Origin: Armigeres subalbatus
Lineage: Eukaryota > Arthropoda > Insecta > Diptera > Culicidae
NCBI RefSeq assembly: GCF_024139115.2
Contig: NC_085140.1
Span: 431,953,240-432,017,239 of the forward strand
Length of the DNA stretch: 64,000 nt
Reading direction: 5' to 3'
Shown piece after piece: positions 32,761 through 43,301 of the stretch. The notes under the pieces were generated by a model. That model did no database searches, had not been told where the DNA came from, and saw only the letters and a program-made list of their open reading frames with translations. Position 1 is the first letter of the stretch; each line of letters opens with the position of its first letter. Made by a program: the position numbers and the translations under genes.

Positions 32761-33345
32761 AAATTACAATTACAGGAGAAGGATTTGATTTTCAGAGGAA
32801 TTTGTGGATAACTTTCCGGAGGAATTTAGAAGTTCCCAAGGGAGCTTCTAAAAAGGTTTCTAGGAGAATTTTCTGAATTTCTGAATTTTTCTGAATATTT
32901 TTCTGAATTTTAAAAAAAAATTCCTCTGAATTTTATTAGAAAATGCATATAACTTCGATCGAAAATTCAAACAAAGTTCCTTAGAGTTTCTTTTCTAAAA
33001 TATGAACAGGGAATTGTTTTAAATGTCCATAAGAATTTTCTAAAAAAAATAATTGGAACTTCCACAGGCTACTCTACGGGGATGTTTTTCTACAGGAAAC
33101 TCTTCGGAATTCTACGAGAATTTTTTCGAATTATTTAATATTTCATTATTGTTTGAAAATTCCTTATGAAATTCTTTGGCATTTGTTCGGGAAGTTGTTT
33201 GGAGTTTAATGGGTTAATTGCTCTGAAATGCCTTTAGCAATTGTTGGGAATTTCGTCGGGACATTCTTCAGAATCCCTTCTGGATATTCTACGAAAATTT
33301 AACGAAAATTTCTATGAGAAAATCTTCAGAACCTGAACATGGCAA
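32761..33345. repeat. Highly decayed GGAATTCC-type repeat
   Basis: GGAATTT, GAATTTTTCTGAAT and GGAATTCTACGAGAATT recur irregularly. It probably is the eroded edge of the preceding array. Confidence 0.5.
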
Positions 33346-36300
33346 AACAAGCAAAAAGTTACTTAATTTGGAAAGTCCAAGTTGAGCTTCGTTCATTTAC
33401 GTTGAATGTAGAATTGTTTGAAATAAAATCGTTTCAAGACATTATCCTAACTCAATGACTATGTCTGACCCTGAAATCTAAAGTTGGAAATCGCTTAAAT
33501 GGAGAAGCAAAGACGAGCACTTTGAAATGATGGTTCCCATATCCTCCCGCAGCGTACAAAGGCGCAGTCAAGCAACCAACCATCCAACGGATACGGCGTT
33601 GGTTACGGCGTCAGCCTGCCAGCAGTGCAAAAGTGCAGTATTCTGCGTCTGCACAAACATATACCTACTCATACGATATGAAGATTAAGAAACGTCGTAA
33701 ATCATATGTACGCTCGCCAGCTCACTCGTAGAACATTCGAAGAGGCCAAGCGCTGCAGCTGGAAATGGCTCACCAAGTCACCAGTGCAATAGCAACCCCG
33801 GCATGCAGAAGAAACAATCCCACACAATCTCCGGCAGCAAGAAACGCCGTGGCAAATGCAAAAAAAAATCAACCAAATCCGGGTGAGAAAGCCGTTGCAG
33901 AAATCGGCCAACCGCGACAAAAATTGATAAATGGCTTTGCGGGAGCTGCAAATGTCACTCTGCTGGCGGCGCGGTGCCACTTATGCGCAGCTTCGCAATA
34001 AGTTAGTAGTGTGGCGCGATAAGAAATGCGCATTTACTAAATCCTCCAACTCGTCGTCGAAGCGAATGTTGTCGCTAGTTTTCTTCGACTTCGTCATCAC
34101 AAAATCCTACACGCATGTAAAGAGACCGTTCATGGCTTCTAATATCTGCGTATTCAACACCTTCTCACTGTTTTCATCAGCCAACGAAGATGGCGGCGAT
34201 AGCTGCCATGTTGATAGATGCAGTTGTGTGCCGCCCCCATTTCCCATCGTTCCTTTTAGAATATCCACCGAAAGCGATATGCCCACTAAATCACTGACAA
34301 AGAAAGATGCTACCGTTGAATATATCTCGTTATAAACCAAGAACGCGTATCTACAGATAGATACGCTTCTCTCAAGACAAGACACTACACGGCCCTGCTC
34401 GGCTCGAAATGGGAACACACGGGCGGCGGCGGCGGCGACTGATAAATTGCAATCCAGATGGTTTAAATCTATTTAAAGAACATTTTATATATTCCATCGC
34501 CGTTCCATCGCGTTTATCTGTAACAACGTTTATTAACGTGCGGAGGGCGATACTACGGGACGCTACCGTTGGGATGATGATGATGAGATCTGAGTTAAGA
34601 CATGCGAGTCAGCGAGTGCTATCTGTGTGGGAAGAATGCATTCGAGTCACCTACATATCTTGTGGTTGAATCACGCAACCCTGTAACGAAATCCTTGAGT
34701 TGGCTTGAATTTTCAAAAATGAGTAGAATTAAAAAAAAATCTTTTCCAAATGTCAAGGGTTCAAACCAAGCCAAACATAACATTTCGTATTTGATTCACC
34801 AATACCATTCAACCATTTCTCACTTTACGTAGTTTAATCCTGACGAACTCTTGTCTTCGATAATGTTCTTTTCGGATTAAGTTTCGTGTATCGAAAGCGA
34901 CTTTTCAACTTCAGTACAGTGACGTTTTACAAATTGAGTCGGGATAACATCGAAAATGCTCCCGATCATTGTCGCTTTCAAGCTGTCACGGTTTTCCACT
35001 TTTCCAACACTGCAGCCACCCTCCAGCAAAACAAATTCCGAGACATGCTACCCTACCGCAACGCGACAACCAAACGACGACCACGGCAACGATACGGAAG
35101 CTAACGACGCAGATGTGTTCTGAAAGTGCTCGATACCATCGCGCTACATCAATAAATAATGTATTGGAGCAAATTTACCTTTCACATCTTACCTAACTAC
35201 TGTACGTTATTCTTGTCCCCCACCCCGACACCGACCGCGATAGGAGAAACGTTCTGTCGTCGGATCCAGAGGGGGAGCTCACGTACTGTCAAAACAGCTA
35301 CCTCGTTTCGTCCCGCCAGGTCTCACCGCGCGCTTCCCCGATGATCCAACGCAAAACAAGTCAAATGTTGCCTTATTCATAAGCCCGCAAAGGTTAATTT
35401 TATGGTGCTCAGTCTGCGACAAAGAAGTTTTCGGTGGGGGAGACGTTTGCCTCCGAACAGGGGCTCACTTTGTGTGGATTTTCCAGATCATTGACTTCTG
35501 ATCCGTTTGAATTTTCGGTTTTTCAGTTTGTGCATCGGGGGCCGCAAAAAATCTCAAAGTTTCGACGGCAGGTGCATTCGTCATACTTTTTTTTTATCGT
35601 CTTATTAAAATCAGTTTCTTTCCAAGTCGCTAATCGTATTAAAATTTTCCATTTTTCTCTTTCTTTGCAGGTAAGAAAATCTTCCAAAACATAAATCCAC
35701 TTAACATCTGGTTGACTACAGACGCAACAAAAGGGGAAAAAATCGGTACGTTTAACCCCCGCTCCACCCTGCTCCAACAAGATTCTTTTTTTTATTAGGC
35801 AATTCGCACGAGAAAAAAAGAACGAACGTCTCCAGTCGAACCAAGTGGCAGCTTTTTGTTGGCCGTGAAAGCCTCGAGTTATATCGACTTGATTCGAGTC
35901 TTTTCGCGCGGCAGAAGGAATGAGATCGCAATCAAGTTGATATCACACCACTTCCGGCACGCATCGTCTTCTTCCGCTGTTGCTTTTTCGGGCTATGAGT
36001 TGGAGCTATAGCGGAGCTCCGAAATCATGGCGACGCCACATATTTCCGCTCCGTCTGGGCGGTGTTTGCTTCTTGCCGCCGCCCATAACTGTAATAGCGG
36101 TTAGGTTCGATCAAGGAGTTGTATTGAAGGGCTAGAAATATGGTGGAAGCAATTTTGTGCGAAAGGAAAACTCGGAGAATACGGTCCCGAATACAATTAT
36201 CTTGAATGTCTGAAAGCCTGAACACAAAGCGTTTCTTTTTTAGGAAGTGTTATATTTATGTTGATAATAGAAGTTGGAGAAAGACCAGCACTTCCTACTC

Positions 36301-37190
36301 TCGTTGCCAACTTTCATTACTCCGCCAAATAGCTTGATTAATTAGATCGTTATGTAATCAAATCACTAGAAACTATTTAATATTTCAGAGGACACAAAAA
36401 TGTTCAAGTTTTGTAGATCAGAACGAGATAAGACGAACAGGTAGAAAATAATATACTTGCTGAAAATATGACTAGAGAGTCAGATGAAAATTATAAGAGT
36501 GCAGAGCAGCAAGATATTAGGAAGAGATACAATTGTTGAATTTTTAAATTTTTAAAGATCGAAGAAAGCTAATTTAAATTTTTGAAATAACCCAGAGAAA
36601 TAATTTACGAAAGTTTCAAGTTTTTTTTAAATTTTCATAATTTTAACAACTTTTTTACATCATAAGTTATTAGATTTTTTTTTAAATATATTTTATAAAC
36701 ATTTACAAATTTTTATGAAAGTTTTATTGTGATATTAACGAACAAGGAAAAAACTTCGACGAGAGAGTTTGGAAAATCCAACAAAAATGTAAAAAAATAA
36801 TTGATGAATAATCGTAAAATAATATTCTCAAAACAATGAAACTTGAAAACATTTTGAAAATTTCCAAGAAATTCTCTGCTGATTGCCAGGTTTGTTACTA
36901 TCCGGCACCATATGTTGCTGCCATGATTTTTTTTCTAATTTTTATCCCTACAATATAATTTACCTTCTCGAAGCGGGGGAGAAGTGAACAAGAGAACTCA
37001 TCACCACGTGCTCGAATTGTCCAATCACTCATGCGGTAATGCTCAAAATGGGCAAATGTGTCTGGCAAATTGCCATCTCCATTGTTTTGTTTTGGCACTG
37101 CTATGCTACTTTCAGGTCACTCACGGTGTGAATTTGAGAAAAAAATTCAAAAATGTGGTACGCAAAATCTTGTAGAGAGAAGATTACCGT
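33346..37190. other. Apparently low-copy sequence, no gene recognised
   Basis: 33480-36050 is GC-richer with a (GGC)n run at 34421-34437 and TGATGATGATGAGA near 34577. Frames here (for example 33765-34001 and 33931-34335) overlap on both strands and show no domain. A polypyrimidine stretch then CAG/GTAAGA at 35653-35675 resembles splice-site consensus but has no supporting exon. 36250-36890 is very AT-rich. This is the best place in the window to look for host exons or enhancers. Confidence 0.25.
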
Positions 37191-37191
37191 G

Positions 37192-38393
37192 CACGCACCA
37201 TACTTTGCGCAGTTAAGGAAATGCAAAATTGAATCAACTCATACAACATACAGAAAGTAGCTATCTGCCTGTAATAGTTTCCATGCTGTAGTATTATTAT
37301 CATGTTATTGTTTGAGAACTAATTTTGATACAACAATTTGAAATATATAGTAAATTGAACTTCAAAGCAGACCCCTTATGATATGCCTAATTTTGCGCAC
37401 ATAACTTGGAAAATTTCTAACACGAAGCAAGCGTCTATCATACAATTTTTCATCCAAAATTTATTTTTTCAGCTAATACTACTATTACAATTCATGTTCA
37501 TTCCATTTGTAGGCATATATGAGCATATTTGAGAATATGAGGATGCCCGTTATTATTTTCTTATGATTCGACATACTAAGTCAAGACAAAATTTTCAAAA
37601 CGACTTATCTGCTTTTGTAAACAAAGATTCGAACAGCGATTTGACGAATCTGATAGCTCTACCACGCAAACTAACACCATCAATAGGTAGGTGAAGGTTT
37701 CCGCTAACTGTTGATGTTGTTGATTTGCGTGGGAGAGCTATGAGATTCGTCAAATCGTCGTTTGAATCTTCGTTTACAAAACCAGATAAGTCGTTTTGAA
37801 AATTTTGTCTTGAAGTATGCTTTCACGACTGTTGGTGTATGTACAGTCTCATTTATGTACATTGGCCACAGCTAACAAAAGTTCTTTCTTGCGCAAACCC
37901 TATTCCGACGAGGTATATCATAAATGTTGAAAATATCGAAGAAATACGAGTTGTGCGCAAAATTAGGTACACTGTATTGAAAAATGGTTCCTAACATTGC
38001 GCATAATATATTTCAACGAAAAATATAAATAACAAACCAAATTATCATGAGATGGCTTCAACAATATTATAATTATTGGATCCATGTGTAATCAGTTGTC
38101 ATCGAATGTAAAAATTTACAAAAAAAATACAGTTTTTCGGGTAGACCGTCACTTGTCATTTGTGCTAAGAACACGCCATTTTGGTAATTTTCACTGTTTT
38201 CAGTACAAGTTTCGACTATTAAAATGAAAAATGTGTCATTTAACAGCGGTAAAATGCATGCACTGATATGATAACATGTATATTGTGCTGACAAGTTATA
38301 ATTATATTTCAAAAATTAATTTGAACGCATTCTATTACAAAAATAACCGCAAAATACGCAAAGTTAGGAGCTGCGCAAAGTTGGGTGCGTGCA
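37192..38393. mobile_element. TIR element with TTTGCGCA motifs
   Basis: The left end TGCACGCACCATACTTTGCG and the complement of the right end (TGCACGCACCCAACTTTGCG) are inverted repeats. Further TTTTGCGCAC or TGCGCAAAATTAGG motifs occur inside at 37392, 37953 and 37995. A second palindromic element (37571-37821) is nested within. The target-site duplication was not resolved. No transposase. Confidence 0.65.
37571..37821. mobile_element. Nested fold-back MITE
   Basis: The arms carry CAAGACAAAATTTTCAAAAC and GACTTATCTG...TTTGTAAACAAAGATTCG, with right-arm complements around 37760-37821. The inner match is GATTTGACGAATCT against AGATTCGTCAAATC, and the loop is around 37690-37700. It folds into a hairpin of about 115-bp arms. 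Confidence 0.75.
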
Positions 38394-38479
38394 AGTTATT
38401 AATAAAATTAAAAATTAATGCATCAAGGATCTGGCTATCTCAGTCTTTGGGTTGATCAAAACAGCTATATTTTGAATTG

Positions 38480-38522
38480 CCCGACGTTTCGGCAGGATGT
38501 ATTCTGCCTTTTTCAAGGGAAA
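38480..38522 (-). other. Penelope-like terminal hammerhead relic
   Basis: On the minus strand: CTTGAAAA, A, GGCAG-AATACATC-CTGCC (5-bp perfect stem II), GAAACGTC, GGG. It has the layout of the 23.4 kb motif but the core is degraded (CTTGAAAA versus CTGAAGA). No Penelope coding sequence is nearby. Confidence 0.45.
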
Positions 38523-38610
38523 ATTACTAAAAATAACACATTGCAAAATTAGTTACTGCCCAACGCCCCCCTAAATCATTAACTAGAATTTGATATATTC
38601 TTCTGCATAT

Positions 38611-38897
38611 TCTTCTTCTTCATTGGCATTACATCCCCCACTGGGACATTGCCGCCTCGCAGCTTAGTGTTCATTAAGCACTTCCACAGTTATTACCTGC
38701 GAGGTTTCTAAGCCAAGTTACCATTTCTGCATTCGTATATCATGAGGCTAACACGATGATACTTTTATGTCCAGGCAAGTCGAGGCAATTTCCAATCCGA
38801 AAATTGTCTAGACCGCCACCGGGAATCGAACCCAGCCACCCTCAGCATGGTCTTGCTTTATAGCCGCGCATCTTACCGCACGGCTAAGGAGGGCCCT
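38611..38897 (-). mobile_element. tRNA-derived SINE, Feilai-like, copy 1
   Basis: On the minus strand it starts AGGGCCCTCCTTAGCCGTGC, has a B-box-like GGGTTCGATTCCC, then CCTCATGATATACGAATGCA, GGAAGTGCTTAATGAACACT, and ends in AATGAAGAAGAAGAATA-type sequence. It is ~85-90% identical to the copy at 45880-46169. CTGCATAT on the left and CTGCGTAT on the right suggest a target-site duplication. SINEs of this kind use pol III and LINE machinery. The Feilai name is from memory. Confidence 0.8.
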
Positions 38898-38975
38898 GCG
38901 TATACGTAATACAAATTGTTGAAACACATTGGAAACAACATATTAAAAAAGCTAAAAAATATGAATAGGGTGGGT

Positions 38976-39448
38976 GTACCAATTGTCGCCATACATAAGA
39001 ACAACTATTTTTTTTAAATAAGTAAAAGGCATGTGGGTGAACTTTATATATCAAGGGAAAGGTTTTACTTCCTGCCCCTTAGAACAGCTGTGAAAACCAC
39101 AATAAAATTTGTTATTATCCTCAAAATTAATTAATCCATAATAGGAACGCATGCACCAGTTGTGACACTATTCTTAATTTTAATTCTTTATTTGGCAAAT
39201 CCCATTGTTTTCTTATGGGATTGGCCAAATAGGGACCACTAGTGCGACAACTGGTGCACAGGACGTCAAAAACTAAGCAAAATCAATTTTTACAATTATG
39301 CTTTGCTTGTTTTGAAGGAGATCAAAGGTGTTATCGTGTCATACGAATATGCTTTATCGATATGAACTTGGTTTGCAGTGGGTTGATTGGCCATTTGGCA
39401 TACAAAGCACTAGTGGGACAACTGGTGCTATAGCCACAACTGGTACAT
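38976..39448. mobile_element. TIR element with ACAACTGGTGC motifs
   Basis: The left end TGTACCAATTGTCGC and the complement of the right end, TGTACCAGTTGTGGC, are inverted repeats. Internal copies of CCAGTTGTGACAC or GACAACTGGTGCA occur at 39153, 39246 and 39418. A short hairpin (TTTGGCAAATCCCAT with ATGGGATTGGCCAAAT) is at 39192-39230. No target-site duplication was resolved. Confidence 0.6.
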
Positions 39449-39543
39449 CTAGCTTAGTTCAAATTAAAAAAACATCAATAATTTAAAAAAAGAAAGTCGA
39501 TAAAATCTAAACAAAACTTTAAAATATTATTATTTATTCAGAC

Positions 39544-39747
39544 TTAGGCCGAAGTGGCCTGTGCGGTATATAAGAGTCTTCTCCATTCGGCTCGGTCCAT
39601 GGCTGCACGTCGCCAAACACGTAGTCTGCGAAGGGTCCGCCAGTCATCTTCCACCTGATGGATCCACCTTGCCCGCTGCGCGCCTAGCCTTCTTGTGCCC
39701 GTCGGATCGTTGTCGAGAACCATTTTCACCGAGTTACTGTCCGACAT
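39544..39747 (-). pseudogene. RTE C-terminal coding segment
   Basis: Reads MVLDNDPTGTRRLGAQRARW followed by IHQVEDDWRTLRRLRVW. Matches 10599-10988. A separate frame from the RT because of the deletion at about 39770. Confidence 0.75.
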
Positions 39748-39770
39748 TCTGGCTACGTGCCCGGCCCAGA

Positions 39771-40397
39771 TTACGCAGTCGTCCGATTTTCGCCAAGATT
39801 TCCCGCAACTATGCGTCTCCGAATTTCTCTGCTGGTATCATTTTCGACAGTCACTAGTGAGCCCAAGTACACAAATTCTTCTACCACCTCGATTTCGTCA
39901 CCACCGATGCAAACTCGAGGTGGGTGGCTCACATTGTCTTCTCTTGGACCCCTTCCTATCATGTACTTCGTCTTCGATGTGTTGATGACTAGTCCGATCC
40001 GCTTAGCTTCCCTCTTCAGTCTGATGTAGGCTTCCTCCATCTTCTCAAAGTTACGTGCCATAATATCTATGTCGTCGGCGAAGCCAAATAGCTGGACGGG
40101 CTTATTGAAAATTGTACCACTCGTGTTAATCCCTGCTCTTCGTATTACCCCTTCCAAAGCGATGTTGGATAGCAGACACGAAAGGCCATCACCTTGCCGT
40201 AACCCTCTGCGGGTTTCGAAGGGACTCGAGAATGCCCCTGAAACTCGAACTACGCCCATCACCCGATCCATCGTCGCTTTGAACAACCGTGTCAGTTTAT
40301 TCGGAAATCCGTTTTCGTGCATTAGCTGCCATAGCTGGTCTCGATCGATTGTATCATATGCGGCTTTGAAGTCGACGAATAAATGATGTGTGGGCAC
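39771..40397 (-). pseudogene. RTE reverse transcriptase domain
   Basis: 208 residues with motif A (VDFKAAYDTID, aspartate at 9), motif B (LRQGDGLSC at 66-74) and motif C (FADD at 106-109), then EFVYLGSLVTVEND. The frame is cleaner than in copy B. Upstream RT text continues in other frames to 40854, and a stop at about 40445 (TAG in the TGGTCC region) breaks it. The polymerase core is present but the endonuclease is lost. Confidence 0.85.
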
Positions 40398-40596
40398 GTT
40401 GTATTCACGACATTTCTGCAGTACTTGGCGAATGGCGAAAACCTAGTCCATGGTGGAGCGTTCGCCCATAAAACCCGCCTGGTATTACCCACCGAACTCC
40501 CTTGCAATTGGTGCTAGTCGACGGCATAGAATTTGGGAGAGTACCTTGTAGGCGACGTTCAGCAATGTGATTGCGCGGTAGTTGCTACAATCCAGC

Positions 40597-40854
40597 TTAT
40601 CGCCCTTTTTGTAGATGGGTCACGACACCTTCCATCCACTCCTGCGGCAAAACTTCCTCCTCCCAAATCTTGGTAATGACCCAGTGCAGCGCTCTAGTCA
40701 GTGCCTCACCACCGTGTTTAAACAGCTCTCCTGGTAGTTGGTCAACCCTAGGGGCTTTGTTGTTCTTCAGCTGGCCAATCTCCTCCTGGATTTCCTGGAG
40801 ATCCGGAGCCGGTAAAATTATGTCCTGCGCGCGTTCTCCCAGGTCTATCACCAT
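40597..40854 (-). pseudogene. RTE RT N-terminal region
   Basis: 85 residues including EEIGQLKNNKAPRVDQLPGE and LFKHGGEALTRALHWVITKIW, the segment before the fingers domain of RTE-type RTs. It is separated from 39771-40397 by frameshifts. Confidence 0.75.
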
Positions 40855-41084
40855 ACCGCCATCTTAGTCTGCCACATCGCCATTCAGGTGTTCTTCGTAG
40901 TGCTGCCGCCAGCTTTGGATCACCTCACGCTCGTTCGTAAGAAGGTTCCCGTTTATGTCCTTACGCATATCAGGCTGTGGCACGTGCCCCTTACGTGATA
41001 GGTTCAACTTCTCATAGAACTTTCGTGCGTTATTAGCGTTTTTATGAATAATCCTTTATTTCTTCATACGAAAAATCATATTTA

Positions 41085-42045
41085 TTTAAATATGGCATTA
41101 CATCATCCCTTCACTTTGTACCGAGCAGACGATACCATCTAAAGAAGGCTTCATACCAGGCATATTCGTTTTTTAAAAGAAGGTTTTATCAACACCTTTC
41201 GCCTTATTCCGGGCAGATGCATCCATTTAAAGAAGGCGTTATTCCTTCCTTCGCCTTATACCGGGAAGACGCTTTCTTTTAAAGAAGGCATTATGAACTC
41301 CTTACGCCTTATACCGGGCAGATGCATTGAAAGAAAGCGTTACTCCTCCCTTCGCTTTATACCGCCGTTATACGCCGTCTTTCAATAAAGACATTATCCA
41401 CTCCTTTCGCCTTTTACCGGGCAGACTAGAGATGGTCGGGTTTCGGGTTTTGAAACCCTAAACCCGACGAATTCGGGTTTGAAAAATTAGAACAATATCG
41501 GGTTCGGGTCTAATACGGGATTGTGAGATAAAAAAATAGGGTCCGGGTCGGGCACCAACTTGCGAAATAAAATACTGAATATTATTTTATTCAGCTTTGT
41601 AAATTGTGAGGCTAGTTCGTTATGTGGGCTTAATTTTCTTTTCGATAAAAAAAAACGGGCATAACTTTAATGCGGGCTTACATAATTAAATTATGTCGTG
41701 TTTGGGGAGAGTACAGGTTTACGAATGCAAAAATTCACGGGTACGGTTCAGGTTCGGGTTTGATAAAAAAAATCATTCCGTGTTCAGGTCGGGTCCGGGT
41801 TTGAAGGAAATTTACAAATCGAGTTCGGGTCGGGTTCAGGTTTGTAAAATGTGAAAACCGACCATCTCTAGGGTAGACGAATCCATTCAAAGTAGGCATT
41901 ATCTTTTCCTTTTACCGGGCAGATGCGTTAATTCATAGAGGGGAGCAAACGTGTCCATTTCAAGAAGGCATTGTTTTCTCACTTTGCGTTATACCGACTG
42001 ATGCGGCCATTCAAAGAAAGCATTACCTTCTTTCATTATTTGATT
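41085..42045 (+). repeat. ~60-bp minisatellite array, left part (split by a MITE)
   Basis: The repeating unit contains CGCCTTATACCGGGCAGATGCATTCATTTAAAGAAGGCATTAT with many substitutions. At least nine units are recognisable between 41085 and 42045. A hAT-type MITE (41427-41870) sits inside a unit. The array resumes at 42590 after a ~540-bp foreign segment. Confidence 0.8.
41427..41870. mobile_element. hAT-type MITE, TAGAGATGGTCGGGTTT family
   Basis: The ends TAGAGATGGTCGG and its complement are flanked by GGGCAGAC (41419-41426) and GGGTAGAC (41871-41878), an 8-bp duplication with one mismatch that falls in the minisatellite unit. The interior has many CGGGTTCGGGT repeats in opposite orientation towards each end. 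The TIR resembles hAT ends. Length 444 bp. Confidence 0.85.
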
Positions 42046-42589
42046 CGCAATCCAAAAGAAATCGGGAAATATTTCAGTAATTATTATTCTATCTTAATTC
42101 CGCCAAATGGCATTCTGTGGAATGATTTTCGGTGAAAAGGTACATTCCGCGAAATGTTTTTCGGAAATGTGTTTCGGAGAGTTGACACATTCAGCGGAAT
42201 GTCGTGCCGCGAAAAAAAATCCGCGAAATGTTTTTTTGCGAAATAGTATACAAACGTTGATTCATTATTTCATTTTTATTTATAAATGGTGGTTACAACT
42301 ATGCAAATATTCTGCTTATACGCGTTTCTGTTGGTAATAATTATAAAGACTGTTCCGTTGTATGGAGCCCCATATAAAAAAGTGGTGCCTTTATAATTAT
42401 TTCCAGATTTTGAGGACAAAACCAACAGAGGTGTATATAATTTACTCAAAAATCGAAAGTTCAAGTAAAAAACAGGTGCCTAGTAAAATTTCAGTCAAAT
42501 TGAATCGCTACGAATTGAGGTTTCGATCCTCAATCAAGATGAAAATGTATGAAAATCATGCTTGTCTTTATACTTATTTCAGGCGGCAT
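42046..42589. other. Segment interrupting the minisatellite
   Basis: It contains CCGCGAAATG and GCGGAATG motifs in both orientations at 42100-42240, related to the ATGCCAAATG repeats near 425-530. The rest is AT-rich without recognisable coding. It may be one or two decayed insertions, with ends not resolved. Confidence 0.4.
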
Positions 42590-42815
42590 ATGTCCTCTTT
42601 GCCTTAAGCCGGGCAAATATGTTCATTTGAAGAAGGCATTATCACTTCCTTTCCCCTAATACCGGGCGATGCTGTCATCTAAAGAATGCATAATCTCCTC
42701 ACTTCGCCTTATACCGGGCAGACGCGTTTTTTTTAAAAAAAACCTTATCTTTTCCCTTTGCTTAAACCAGGCAGATGCGTTCATCATACCGATCAAACGT
42801 ATTCATTGGAAGAAA
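42590..42815 (+). repeat. ~60-bp minisatellite array, right part
   Basis: Four further units of the 41085 array (CCTTAAGCCGGGCAAATATG, CCCCTAATACCGGGCGATGC, CGCCTTATACCGGGCAGACG, GCTTAAACCAGGCAGATGCG). Confidence 0.75.
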
Positions 42816-42845
42816 GTAAACAAAGTGACAGTACAATGGATGCCC

Positions 42846-42935
42846 CAGTCAACACAAAGTCGTATATGATGCCACATAAGATGCTAAAGTGGAGGCCATA
42901 TACGTACAAGTTGTATGGGGAAGTATGTATATCGC
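42846..42935 (+). mobile_element. Half copy of the CAGTCAACACAA MITE
   Basis: Begins CAGTCAACACAAAGTCGTAT and includes CACATAAGATGCTAAAGTGG, matching the arms of 59116-59246. The opposite end is missing. Confidence 0.65.
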
Positions 42936-43301
42936 CGCGCCCAGTTCTAGCCGCGCTCACAGAAGAGATGGGTTTTCGTACCGCGCACGCAGAAAATCAC
43001 AATTTTGCTACTAACTACTAACGCCAACGCTAGTCACTCGATAATTTGAGACGTCATCCATACGAATACATTTTTGGAGCGTCTCTCTCCGACGAGCGCC
43101 AACTACTAACTCTAACTTTCTGCCGCCACTAAGTGGTTATGAGTTCAGTGATAAAATCTTTATTATAAAATGACTCACTTTAATAAAGCATTGGAGAAAA
43201 GCGGTTATGATTTGCACTTTGAAGAAAATGTTTCGGCTCTACCTTCTTTCGTGTAAAATGGTAGATCTGAAAAGAATCGGTTTTTCAATCACTCATAACA
43301 A

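Larger units (their letters stand above)
39528..41037 (-). mobile_element. RTE-clade LINE, copy C (5'-truncated)
   Basis: Same family as 10589-13884: tail TAAATAATAATA, C-terminal coding block, RT domain, and part of the region upstream. It ends at ~41037 within the sequence equivalent to 12235 of copy B, directly against the 41.08 kb minisatellite. A ~200-bp deletion separates the DNDPTGT block from the RT frame relative to copy B. Confidence 0.85.

Noticed and set aside
35653..35680. Exon border at the CAG/GTAAGA site
   Set aside because: Donor- and acceptor-like bases coincide at one point with no open, domain-bearing sequence on either side. Kept only as a candidate to check.
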